19,126 nt of DNA from Candidatus Omnitrophota bacterium (GTDB taxonomy: Bacteria; Omnitrophota; Koll11; Gygaellales; JAQTUY01), in the NCBI GenBank assembly GCA_028707105.1, contig JAQTUY010000017.1:1-19126 (forward strand), in the 5' to 3' direction. Within the stretch, counting starts at the first letter, position 1. Each line of letters opens with the position of its first letter. Of the stretch, positions 1 through 7,692 are shown one piece after another. Below the pieces are notes generated by a model. It was given only the letters and a program-made list of their open reading frames with translations. It was not told where the DNA came from and ran no database searches. The position numbers and the translations under genes were made by a program.

Positions 1-1365
1 GGTTACGACCCCAACGTAAAAATAAGATTACTGCAGAAACTTAAAAGCAAGCTGGATATCCTGCTTTGTATCTATGCCGGGGATATTGAAAAGGGCAGGA
101 TCCGCGGGGATTTCGGCATCACCTATGATGTGGATGCCATGAAACTTATCGATGATCTGCGGGATAACGGACTTGATGTCACTGCTGTCGTGGTAACGCG
201 TTTTTCCGGGCAACAGCAGGCGCTGCGTTTCAAGAATAAGCTGGAGAACCGCGGCATCAAAGTATTTCTTCACGAGGCTACGCGCGGCTATCCCACTGAC
301 GTAGATTTGATCGTCAGCGAGGAAGGTTACGGCCGTAACCCTTACGTTCAAACCTCTAATTCCCTGGTAGTAGTTACCGGGCCCGGCCCGGGAAGCGGAA
401 AACTGGGCACCTGCCTTACTCACCTTTACCACGATTATAAAAAAGGTTTAAAGTCCGGATACGCTAAGTTCGAGACTTTCCCGATATGGAACCTGCCGCT
501 TAAGCACCCCGTGAACATAGCATATGAAGCTGCCACCGCCGATATTATGGACTTCAATATGATAGATCCATTTCATTTATCGGCTTACAACAAAACATCG
601 GTCAATTATAACCGCGATGTGGAAGTGTTCCCGGTCGTCAAAAGAATACTGGAAAAGATATCCGGCGGACAATTGATGTATCAGTCTCCTACCGATATGG
701 GGGTCAATCAAGCCGGTTTTGCTATCGTTGATGACGAAGCGGCGCAGGATGCGGCAAAGCAGGAGTTGATCCGGAGGTATTTCAGGTATCATTATGAGAG
801 CGTGCTGGGAGTGGAGAAGAAGGAGACGGTAGAAAGAGCCAAGCTGATCATGGAAGAAATGGGTCTGCACGCCGAAGACAGGAAAGTTGTGGGCGCCGCT
901 CATAAAGCCTGTGAATCTCATCATAAAAAGGAACATGTTGATGAGGTGGTTTGCGGGGCAGCGATAGAGTTAAGGGATGGCAACATCATCACCGGCAAGA
1001 GTTCTGCTTTGATGCACGCCAGCTCAGCTTTGGTATTAAATACCATTAAACATCTGGCTCAGATCCCCGACAAGATACATCTATTGTCGCCCAACGTCAT
1101 AGAATACACCAAGAACCTTAAGAAGAATATATTAGGATTAAAATCCGAGAGTTTAGACCTTGAAGAGACGCTGATCGCCTTGAGTATGTCTTCCGCGACC
1201 AACCATACCGCCGAATTCGCGATGGAGAAGCTCAAAGAACTGGCCGGGTGCGAGGTCCACCTTACGCATATCCCCACGCCCGGAGATGAGACCGGTTTAA
1301 GGCGCCTGAAAGTCAATCTTACTACCGACGCCAACTTCTTTTCGCAGGACCTGTTTATCGTATAA
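1..1365 (+). CDS. DUF1846 (UPF0371) family protein, 5' end missing
   Basis: The frame is open from the first base of the window to a TAA stop, giving 454 residues with no start, so the N-terminus lies outside. From memory the family is about 490-500 residues long, so only a few dozen residues should be missing. I recognise the DUF1846 pattern: an early CIYAGDIEKGRIRGDFGITYD segment, then VVTGPGPGSGKLGTCLTHLYHD, then an AYNKTSVNYNRDVE stretch. The GPGPGSGK segment looks like a nucleotide or phosphate loop. The internal ATG at 130 is not the start, because homology-like sequence continues upstream of it. The biochemical function of the family is unknown to me. The gene ends one base before a strong bidirectional hairpin that could serve as its terminator. 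Confidence 0.85.
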   Translation, partial: GYDPNVKIRLLQKLKSKLDILLCIYAGDIEKGRIRGDFGITYDVDAMKLIDDLRDNGLDVTAVVVTRFSGQQQALRFKNKLENRGIKVFLHEATRGYPTDVDLIVSEEGYGRNPYVQTSNSLVVVTGPGPGSGKLGTCLTHLYHDYKKGLKSGYAKFETFPIWNLPLKHPVNIAYEAATADIMDFNMIDPFHLSAYNKTSVNYNRDVEVFPVVKRILEKISGGQLMYQSPTDMGVNQAGFAIVDDEAAQDAAKQELIRRYFRYHYESVLGVEKKETVERAKLIMEEMGLHAEDRKVVGAAHKACESHHKKEHVDEVVCGAAIELRDGNIITGKSSALMHASSALVLNTIKHLAQIPDKIHLLSPNVIEYTKNLKKNILGLKSESLDLEETLIALSMSSATNHTAEFAMEKLKELAGCEVHLTHIPTPGDETGLRRLKVNLTTDANFFSQDLFIV

Positions 1366-1429
1366 AAAACGGGGTCAGACCTAATTTTGATGCTATAAGA
1401 TCAAATAAAATTAGGTCTGACCCCGTTTT
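1366..1429. repeat. Palindromic repeat hairpin A1 (GGGGTCAGACC family); possible bidirectional terminator
   Basis: Two perfectly complementary 23-nt arms (1366-1388 and 1407-1429) surround an 18-nt loop. The arms carry the core GGGGTCAGACCTAATTTT. A near-identical hairpin with the same loop length sits at 6809-6870. On the minus strand the stem ends in six T residues, and on the plus strand in four, so it could terminate both the tRNA-Thr transcript and the DUF1846 gene. Repetition elsewhere in the window indicates a dispersed palindromic repeat rather than a simple terminator. Confidence 0.85.
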
Positions 1430-1439
1430 CCCATTACTA

Positions 1440-1512
1440 AGCCGAAGATGGGAATTGAACCCATAACCTATCGCTTACGAAGCGATTGCTCTACCAGTTG
1501 AGCTACTTCGGC
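1440..1512 (-). tRNA. tRNA-Thr (CGU)
   Basis: A complete 73-nt cloverleaf reads on the minus strand. It has a 7-bp acceptor stem (GCCGAAG/CTTCGGC), D arm GCTC/GAGC, anticodon stem ATCGC/GCGAT with loop TTCGTAA, and T arm ATGGG/CCCAT with loop TTCAATT. The loop places CGT at positions 34-36, which reads ACG threonine codons. The CCA end is not encoded. The discriminator base is U. The gene is immediately upstream of hairpin A1 in its own direction of transcription. Confidence 0.95.
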
Positions 1513-1537
1513 AATACTTTTCCGCTGAAATCGAGTA

Positions 1538-1567
1538 ATTATAGCATAGTTTGGAAACAGTTTCCAA
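1538..1567 (-). promoter_or_regulatory. Predicted promoter of tRNA-Thr
   Basis: Reading on the minus strand, a perfect TATAAT lies at 1543-1538. It is preceded by TGC, so it is an extended -10 element, about 25 nt upstream of the mature tRNA 5' end. The best -35 match is TTGGAA (1567-1562), with an 18-bp spacer. This -35 lies inside the palindromic repeat at 1549-1592, so a protein binding the palindrome could affect this promoter. The -10 is convincing and the -35 is weak. Confidence 0.6.
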
Positions 1568-1592
1568 CATAAAGCGGAAACTGTTTCCAAAC
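1549..1592. repeat. Nested inverted repeat built from two GGAAACWGTTTCC palindromes
   Basis: Arms 1549-1565 and 1576-1592 are 17-nt perfect reverse complements separated by 10 nt. Each arm is itself palindromic around GGAAAC-W-GTTTCC. A third copy, TTTGGAAACAGTTTCCAAA, lies at 6922-6940. The block sits between the tRNA-Thr promoter and the promoter of the giant regulator gene. It may be an operator for a dimeric DNA-binding protein or a dispersed repeat element. Confidence 0.75.
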
Positions 1593-1617
1593 CTCTGTTT
1601 CACTCCTCGTAATACTC

Positions 1618-1645
1618 TTGACCTTCTTTCCATTTGCCCTATAAT
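1618..1645 (+). promoter_or_regulatory. Predicted sigma70-type promoter of the giant regulator gene
   Basis: TTGACC (1618-1623), a 16-bp spacer and a perfect TATAAT (1640-1645). The -10 ends only 7 nt before the ATG at 1653, so the transcript would begin at or within a base or two of the start codon. No Shine-Dalgarno sequence is visible. This suggests a leaderless mRNA. Confidence 0.65.
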
Positions 1646-1652
1646 ATATTTT

Positions 1653-4600
1653 ATGCTCGATAAAACTATCTCCAGCCGTTACAAGCTGTTAGAAGAATTG
1701 CTGTCTGATTCTTTGGCCGTCATTTACAAAACCCAGGACCTCCACGATAACAAGCCGGTTTTTTTAACTCTCCTATCCGAAAGATCCCTTGCCCGCTCCC
1801 TGGAAGTCCAACTTCGCTTTAAAAGAGCGGCTGAGCAGGTATCTAAATTAAATCATCCCAACCTGCTAAAGACAATAGAGGTCTGCGAATCCGATAATAA
1901 GCTTTACCTGGTATCTGAATACCTGGATTCAACAACCCTCTCAAATTATCTAAAAGCGCCCCAGAACTTAAACCAGCCGCTTAATACCGACCTGGCAGTA
2001 GATCTGATCCTCCAGATCTCATCAGCCCTATCCATAGCCCATGAACAGAATCTTCTTCACCAGGCCATCCAGCCGGCCAATATCCTGATAACCGAAGACC
2101 AAAATCCCCAGATCAAGCTTTTTAACTTTGGTTTCGCCATCTTAAAAGACATCAGCAAGATAACCGAAAAAGAAGAGATCATCTCGACCTTCGGATACCT
2201 GTCGCCTGAAGCAAGCGGTATTCTGCGTAAACCCATAGACTCAAGGTCTGATATCTACTCCCTCGGCGTGATATTTTATCAGCTTCTCACCGGCAGGCGT
2301 CCTTACATCGCGGAAGATGTTTCAACCCTTATTCACGAACATATCGCCACCAAACCCACTCCGCCTTCCAGGTACAATAATCAGATACCGCCTGTGATCG
2401 ATAGTATAGTCCTGCGCCTCATTGCCAAGGAGCCTACTGAAAGATATCAGGGGTTGTCCGGCCTTACCTTTGATCTGATGGAATACCAGAGCCGGAGGGC
2501 TAAAGGAAAGGAACTAGTAGATTTTGAAATAGCCCGCTTTGATAAGCTAAGAGAGATATCCTTTTCAACCAAGCTTATCGGCAGGGATAAAGAACTGGCT
2601 CAACTTAACGACCTGCTTAACAAGACTAAACAAGGCCGGGGTTCGCTTGCTTTTGTTTTTGGCGAGCCGGGCATAGGCAAGTCAAGGTTGGCAGATGAAC
2701 TTCGCGGTTCGATCCATTCCTTAAGCGGCCTCTTCTGCGGCGGAAAATGCTACCAGTTTGAATTCCGCACTCCCTATAAGGTTTTTTCCGAAGCTATAGA
2801 CGCTTATATCGAAAAGGTAAAACGCCTCTCACAAAAAGAACAGGGATCGCATATTAAGCGCATCAAGGATACCCTGGGAGAACTTGGGGGAGAAGTCGTC
2901 AAAATATCGCCGGCCATAACCGATCTTATAGGCCAGCCGCCTCAACTGGTAGAATTGGAGCCGGAAAAAGAAAGGATCCGTTTCCTCATTACCGTGATCA
3001 ACTTTTTAACTTCGCTTTCATCTTCAGAGGCGCCTTTGCTTATGTTCCTGGATGACCTTCAGTGGGCGGATGACGGGTCGCTGGAGATCCTGGAACGTTT
3101 CGCTGAAAAGATCCAGAATACATCAACTTTTTTGATCGTCAGCTATCGTGATAATGAGGTTGATCAAAGCCATCCGCTTGCGCGGCTGATCAAGAAGTTC
3201 AGGGAGCAGGGCATACCGTTTACAGAGCTGCCCATAAAGTTTTTCAGTCTTGCCGAGACTTCGAGAATGGTCAGCCAGATCATTATGGAAAAAGAAGAGG
3301 CTGTATTGCCTTTGGCCCAGGAATTGAACGAAAGGACGAAGGGCAACCCGTTTTTTACTCTGGAGCTCCTGCATTCATTAGTAGATTCCAAGGTTATCCA
3401 GCTTAAGGATGAACATTACACTTATGACCTGGTTAAACTCCAGGCTGCCAACTTACCCACTACTATAGTTGACGCGGTGTTGCGGCGGATGAGGGACCTT
3501 TCAGAAATAGCCCTGCAGATACTTTCCTACGCTTCAGTTATGGGTAAAGAGGTGCAGTTTGAATTACTTTCCGACCTGACCCAGCGCCCCACGGACCAGA
3601 TTATAAACTCCATTGAAGACGGGGTAGAAAATCAGCTTCTTTACCGCGATATAACGGGTGAAGAAAACATATTTTTTATGCATGATCGTATCCGGGAGGC
3701 GTTCTACCGGAGAGTGCCGGAAGAGGAAAGAGTGTCTTTGCACAGGCATATAGCTGAAGTCCTTGAAGAGCAAAATAAGTCCAATATTGAACCTGTATTA
3801 TATGACCTGGCGCATCATTTCACCCAGGGTAAAGTGGAAGATAAGGCGTTGGAGTATTCTTTGTCCGGAGCGCGAAAAGCCCAGTCTTCTTACGCCCATA
3901 CCCTGGCTATAAATTTGTATAATACCACGAAGGAGATCCTGGAAGCGCAGGACAAAAAAGATTCCCGGCAGTATATCGAAGTCCTGGAGAATCTTGGTGA
4001 AGTATATAGATTAGCGGGTAAATTTGACGAATCTTTAGTGATGTTGAAAGAATGTGAATCATTGATCCCAGCCAAAGACCTGTTTTACAGGGCGCGGATC
4101 CTGTCTAAGACCGGCGAGACATTATGGGATAGCAGCAAGGTAGATGAGAGCTCTTTAGCATTTGAAAAAGCGCTTCAGATATTAGGAGTGCGTTTCTTCA
4201 GGCGGAAGGAGGGAGTAGTCCTGGGGATATTAAAGGAACTGGTCAGGCAGGCGTTCCATACCTGGTTCCCGAAAATATTCGTGCGCGAGAAATACGCGGC
4301 TTCGGCCCAGGAATTGATCATCTCAAGGCTATTGATCAGGCTGGGGCATACGTATTATCTTTGCGATATGGATAAAACGTTTTATTTATACCTGAAGTCG
4401 CTTAATTTTTCGGAACAATTAGGCCCTTGCCCGGACCTGGCATTCAATTATATGAGCGGCGGACCTGTCTGGATCACTTTCCCCTGGATCGCGCGTACTT
4501 TCAGGGATCTGAACAGAGGCTTGAAGATGTCGCGCGAATTAGGCGATAAGATAAGGGAGGGTTCAGCCTACGCTTATTTCGTTTATTGCTCATACCTGAG

Positions 4601-6806
4601 CAATAAACCTGTCCAAGCCATAGAGTATGGCAACAGTTCAATAGAAATACTGAATAAGTTTGGCGAATATTGGGACCTTGCGGTCGGCTGGATATTCACA
4701 TGCATGTCTTATTTTTATACCGGGCAGCTGGATAAGGCCTATAGGGAATTAGAGAAGTATTTTTCAACAATGAAGATGGTGGGCACTTTGCAGGGTCTGG
4801 GCTGGGGGTATCTGCGTATCGCGCAATGCAAATTATTCCTGGGGATCATTGATGATTCTGTGGTCGAGGCGCTCAAGGAATCGCTGCGTTTATGCGAGCA
4901 AACAAAAGATAAGGGAAATACCATAGATACCCTGGCAATATTAGGGTACGCGCATTTCAAGAGGGGCGAGCATGAAGCAGCGGTAAAGGCTTGCGATGAG
5001 ACGATCAGGCTATTTCCTACTTATTTTAATAAGGGAGTCTGGTCGTTAGAGGTTTTTCCGATAACCGCGGCGGTTTATTTGGGCCAGATAACGGATAATC
5101 CGGATATTACTTTGTCTCAGAGGAAAGAGTATCTAAAAAAGGCTTTATATTGTTGCCGGCAGAGTATGTCTTGGGGTAAGAGGTTTGCGATCTTTCTCGG
5201 CTACTCCTATCAGGTTAACGGCACTTACCTTTGGCTGCGCGGCAAGAAGAAAGAAGCCGTCAAAACCTGGGAAAAGGGCTTGTATTGGCTGCGCACTAAC
5301 AAGAACAACCCCGGCGGCGACAAGTACCGTATCGCCTATATCCTCCTGGAGCAAGCCAAATTCCTGCTCCAGGACAACCAAAAGGACAAAAAAGCCTACT
5401 CTAACCTGATCGAAGCCAGAGACCTCTTTACCGAGATGGGTTGTAAGTTGGATCTTGAGACTGCCAATAAGCTTCTGGGATCCATCTCTCCCGAAGGAAT
5501 ATCAGTAGACTCCCGTCAAGTCCTGACCCAGAAGCGCCATCTAGACAGCCTGCTCTCCGTAACCCAGGCTATCGGCTCTATCTTTATCCTGGATGAACTG
5601 CTCCAGAAGATCCTGGAATACGGCCTAAAGGTAACCGGAGCAGAACGGGGCTTCCTGCTTCTCTATGACCAGACTAAGAATCTCTCTTTAAAAGTCTCCT
5701 CCGGCCTGGAAAAGGACTTATCCAGCCTATCCTTCTCCTATGATAACTATAAATTGTCACTTGAGCTGATCAATGAGGTCCAGATTTCAAAAGCCGCATC
5801 CATAGTCGACCAGGATACAACCTCCAGTTCCAAGATCTCAAATGAGCTCAAAACTTTCTCTGTGAGGCAAGCCATAGCCGTACCCCTGCAAACCCGAGAT
5901 AAGCCCATAGGGATTCTCTATCTGGATAACCGTCTGGCCGGAGGTACCTTTGGCAAAGATGAGCTGGAGCTGATGAAAGGCTTCGCCGTCCAGGCTTCAG
6001 TCTCAATTGAGAACGCCTTCCTGGTCTCAAGCTTAGTTGAACAGGAGAGACTAAAACAAGAGCTAGAGCTGGGCAGGCAGATCCAGGAAAGCCTCCTGCC
6101 CAAAGAAAGCCCTAACCTGCCTAACCTAAAGCTCATCGGCACCATGCTCCCGGCCAAGGAGATAGGCGGTGACTACTATGACTTCGTTATTCCGGAAATG
6201 GGGTCAGACCCAATTTCCCAGGCTATTTCCTCTGTAGGTATTGTCATCGGTGACGTCTCCGGCAAAGGTGTAGCCGCGGGCCTCTTAATGGCCATGGCCA
6301 AGACCGCCATCCACACCCTTTCCCAGGAAGAGACCTCCCCTAAACAGATACTCCTGCGCACTAACCAGATCTTGGTTAAGCACATCGGCGCCCAGAAGTT
6401 CATGACCATGCTCTACTTCAGGTATGATACAACCTCTAAAACCCTGACCTACTCCTCAGCCGGCCATGAGCATATACTTATCTACCGTAAAGAAGGTAAG
6501 GTTGAATCCATCCTCTCCGGCGGCTTCATGCTGGGTATGGTCCCGGATATAGCCAGCTTCCTTGAAGACCACCAGATCAGCCTAAACGTGGGGGATAAGA
6601 TCATCCTTTACACCGATGGAGTAACCGAAGCTCGCAACCCGCAAGAAGACCTCTTCTCACTTGAGAGGCTTATTGATATAATAGGTAAACAGGGCCAAAA
6701 GTCTGCTCAAGATCTGCTCTCATCGATTAAAGAAGAAGTCTATACCTATATCGGCACCAGAGAGCAGTATGATGATATAACCTTAGTTGTTATGGAAGCG
6801 ACATGA
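1653..6806 (+). CDS. Giant signalling protein: pseudokinase - ATPase - helical repeats - GAF - PP2C/SpoIIE phosphatase
   Basis: The protein has 1717 residues. (1) A protein-kinase-like domain occupies about 10-285 and keeps the fold motifs SPEA and DIYSLG. The invariant residues are changed: threonine 39 replaces the VAIK lysine, HQA (136-138) replaces HRD, and NFG (158-160) replaces DFG. (2) A signalling ATPase of the AAA_16/MalT type has Walker A GEPGIGKS at 337-344 and Walker B ending DD at 467-468, followed by QWAD. (3) A long TPR-like helical region follows. (4) A GAF domain lies near 1296-1440. (5) A linker helix of the RQIQESLLP type leads to a PP2C phosphatase with intact metal-binding aspartates in GGDYYDF (1505-1511), GDVSGKG (1533-), YTDG (1653-) and YDDITL (1707-1708). 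The phosphatase probably acts on a phosphorylated STAS-type antagonist (family knowledge). An upstream in-frame TTG at 1551 lies inside a palindrome and was rejected as the start. Confidence 0.92.
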   Translation: MLDKTISSRYKLLEELLSDSLAVIYKTQDLHDNKPVFLTLLSERSLARSLEVQLRFKRAAEQVSKLNHPNLLKTIEVCESDNKLYLVSEYLDSTTLSNYLKAPQNLNQPLNTDLAVDLILQISSALSIAHEQNLLHQAIQPANILITEDQNPQIKLFNFGFAILKDISKITEKEEIISTFGYLSPEASGILRKPIDSRSDIYSLGVIFYQLLTGRRPYIAEDVSTLIHEHIATKPTPPSRYNNQIPPVIDSIVLRLIAKEPTERYQGLSGLTFDLMEYQSRRAKGKELVDFEIARFDKLREISFSTKLIGRDKELAQLNDLLNKTKQGRGSLAFVFGEPGIGKSRLADELRGSIHSLSGLFCGGKCYQFEFRTPYKVFSEAIDAYIEKVKRLSQKEQGSHIKRIKDTLGELGGEVVKISPAITDLIGQPPQLVELEPEKERIRFLITVINFLTSLSSSEAPLLMFLDDLQWADDGSLEILERFAEKIQNTSTFLIVSYRDNEVDQSHPLARLIKKFREQGIPFTELPIKFFSLAETSRMVSQIIMEKEEAVLPLAQELNERTKGNPFFTLELLHSLVDSKVIQLKDEHYTYDLVKLQAANLPTTIVDAVLRRMRDLSEIALQILSYASVMGKEVQFELLSDLTQRPTDQIINSIEDGVENQLLYRDITGEENIFFMHDRIREAFYRRVPEEERVSLHRHIAEVLEEQNKSNIEPVLYDLAHHFTQGKVEDKALEYSLSGARKAQSSYAHTLAINLYNTTKEILEAQDKKDSRQYIEVLENLGEVYRLAGKFDESLVMLKECESLIPAKDLFYRARILSKTGETLWDSSKVDESSLAFEKALQILGVRFFRRKEGVVLGILKELVRQAFHTWFPKIFVREKYAASAQELIISRLLIRLGHTYYLCDMDKTFYLYLKSLNFSEQLGPCPDLAFNYMSGGPVWITFPWIARTFRDLNRGLKMSRELGDKIREGSAYAYFVYCSYLSNKPVQAIEYGNSSIEILNKFGEYWDLAVGWIFTCMSYFYTGQLDKAYRELEKYFSTMKMVGTLQGLGWGYLRIAQCKLFLGIIDDSVVEALKESLRLCEQTKDKGNTIDTLAILGYAHFKRGEHEAAVKACDETIRLFPTYFNKGVWSLEVFPITAAVYLGQITDNPDITLSQRKEYLKKALYCCRQSMSWGKRFAIFLGYSYQVNGTYLWLRGKKKEAVKTWEKGLYWLRTNKNNPGGDKYRIAYILLEQAKFLLQDNQKDKKAYSNLIEARDLFTEMGCKLDLETANKLLGSISPEGISVDSRQVLTQKRHLDSLLSVTQAIGSIFILDELLQKILEYGLKVTGAERGFLLLYDQTKNLSLKVSSGLEKDLSSLSFSYDNYKLSLELINEVQISKAASIVDQDTTSSSKISNELKTFSVRQAIAVPLQTRDKPIGILYLDNRLAGGTFGKDELELMKGFAVQASVSIENAFLVSSLVEQERLKQELELGRQIQESLLPKESPNLPNLKLIGTMLPAKEIGGDYYDFVIPEMGSDPISQAISSVGIVIGDVSGKGVAAGLLMAMAKTAIHTLSQEETSPKQILLRTNQILVKHIGAQKFMTMLYFRYDTTSKTLTYSSAGHEHILIYRKEGKVESILSGGFMLGMVPDIASFLEDHQISLNVGDKIILYTDGVTEARNPQEDLFSLERLIDIIGKQGQKSAQDLLSSIKEEVYTYIGTREQYDDITLVVMEAT
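6195..6219. repeat. Repeat-like palindromic insertion inside the phosphatase domain
   Basis: A 25-nt near-palindrome centred on GGGGTCAGACCC lies in frame inside the PP2C domain and encodes EMGSDPIS. It shares the 11-nt core GGGGTCAGACC with hairpins A1 and A2. It falls between the GGDYYDF and GDVSGKG motifs, where I count about 21 intervening residues against roughly 10-12 usual for the family. It looks like a repeat fragment tolerated in a surface loop. Confidence 0.65.
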
Positions 6807-6808
6807 GA

Positions 6809-6870
6809 AACGGGGTCAGACCTAATTTTTACTGCTACCTAATCCCAGAAAAATTAGGTCTGACCCCGTT
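6809..6870. repeat. Palindromic repeat hairpin A2 (GGGGTCAGACC family)
   Basis: Perfect 22-nt arms (6809-6830 and 6849-6870) enclose an 18-nt loop. The arm sequence matches hairpin A1, but the loop differs in sequence while keeping the same length. It begins two bases after the stop codon of the giant regulator gene. There is no T-run after the plus-strand stem, so terminator function here is doubtful. Confidence 0.85.
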
Positions 6871-6900
6871 ATTACTCCGGTAATGATGGAGGCGACCTAA
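6871..6900 (+). pseudogene. Probable remnant of a second PP2C gene C-terminus
   Basis: Starting exactly where hairpin A2 ends, ten codons read I-T-P-V-M-M-E-A-T-stop. The intact gene ends I-T-L-V-V-M-E-A-T-stop just before the hairpin. Seven of nine residues match, mostly with different synonymous codons and a different stop codon. This fits the leftover 3' end of a diverged paralogue whose body was lost. The segment is very short, so chance or local duplication cannot be excluded. Confidence 0.45.
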
Positions 6901-6921
6901 GGTACCCACTGTCCCGTTCAG

Positions 6922-6940
6922 TTTGGAAACAGTTTCCAAA
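6922..6940. repeat. Palindrome TTTGGAAACAGTTTCCAAA
   Basis: A perfect 9-1-9 palindrome identical in its core to the two copies at 1549-1592. It lies between hairpin A2 and the promoter of the PagL-like gene, about 36 nt upstream of the -35. It could be an operator or a dispersed repeat. Confidence 0.7.
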
Positions 6941-6975
6941 GTCTAGTTCCGTTAGTTGCGGTCTCATTAAATCAT

Positions 6976-7004
6976 TTGATTTTTAGATTTTGATATAGTA
7001 AAAT
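6976..7004 (+). promoter_or_regulatory. Predicted promoter of the PagL-like gene
   Basis: TTGATT (6976-6981), a 17-bp spacer and TAAAAT (6999-7004) in a very AT-rich stretch. The start codon lies about 60 nt downstream. Confidence 0.5.
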
Positions 7005-7065
7005 ACATTAATCATTGGACTATAAATTTATAGGTTTATCTCTAACGGAAATTTAAGGAGGGGGG

Positions 7066-7674
7066 ATGATGAAGATCTTGAGCGGAATCGGGGTTGCGGT
7101 TCTATCATTAGGATTTATTTTATCTTCAGCGTGCGTTGTCAGCGCGCATACAGGCGAAGAAACCAGCGAAGCCGTCCATCTGCATGAAATAGGAGTGCTC
7201 AGCGGGTATATTTTTGAGAATGAGGAGATAAATCACAAGGAAGACTTTGAGGCGGCTCTTATTTCTTTGCGCCTGGGTTACGATATCAAGCCCTGGTTTA
7301 ATAAGTTCAATATTAATTTCCCCGGGTCACTACAGTTCGATCTGGAGCCGTATATCGACCCCATAATCAAACCGGATGAGGGCGTGGAAGCCGGAAGCGC
7401 GTTCTTATTGAAATATTCTTATCCTATAAAAAAGTTTGTGCCGTATATAGAATTCGGAACCGGCCTTATTTACACCTCGCAGCATACTTTCAATCAGTCC
7501 ACTCAGTGGAATTTTCTCGACCAGGCCGGTGGCGGGTTAGCCTATATGCTTACTGACAGGACCAGCGTAAGCGTGGGTTACCGTATCAGGCACTATTCCA
7601 ATTGCGGCATCAAAGAGCCGAATGGCGGAGTTAATTCCCAAGTCATAGTTTGCGGCATATCGTATCTTTACTAA
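7066..7674 (+). CDS. PagL-like lipid A 3-O-deacylase / acyloxyacyl hydrolase
   Basis: The 202-residue precursor has an N-terminal hydrophobic signal segment (about residues 3-27, ending in an AHTG region). It continues as alternating short strands typical of a small outer-membrane beta-barrel and ends in an aromatic residue, as barrel proteins do. The C-terminal RHYSN-x6-PNGGVN pattern matches the PagL/acyloxyacyl hydrolase signature, with catalytic His176 and Ser178. By family it removes an acyl chain from lipid A at the outer membrane. Two adjacent ATGs are possible. The AAGGAGG at 7055-7061 is better spaced for the second (7069). The gene is followed 18 nt later by an MFS transporter. Confidence 0.8.
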   Translation: MMKILSGIGVAVLSLGFILSSACVVSAHTGEETSEAVHLHEIGVLSGYIFENEEINHKEDFEAALISLRLGYDIKPWFNKFNINFPGSLQFDLEPYIDPIIKPDEGVEAGSAFLLKYSYPIKKFVPYIEFGTGLIYTSQHTFNQSTQWNFLDQAGGGLAYMLTDRTSVSVGYRIRHYSNCGIKEPNGGVNSQVIVCGISYLY

Positions 7675-7692
7675 TCCTTATCACGGTTTTTT

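Noticed and set aside
1551..1652. TTG start giving a 34-residue N-terminal extension of the giant regulator
   Set aside because: The TTG lies inside the palindrome, the extension covers the promoter, and the kinase-like domain begins naturally after the ATG at 1653.
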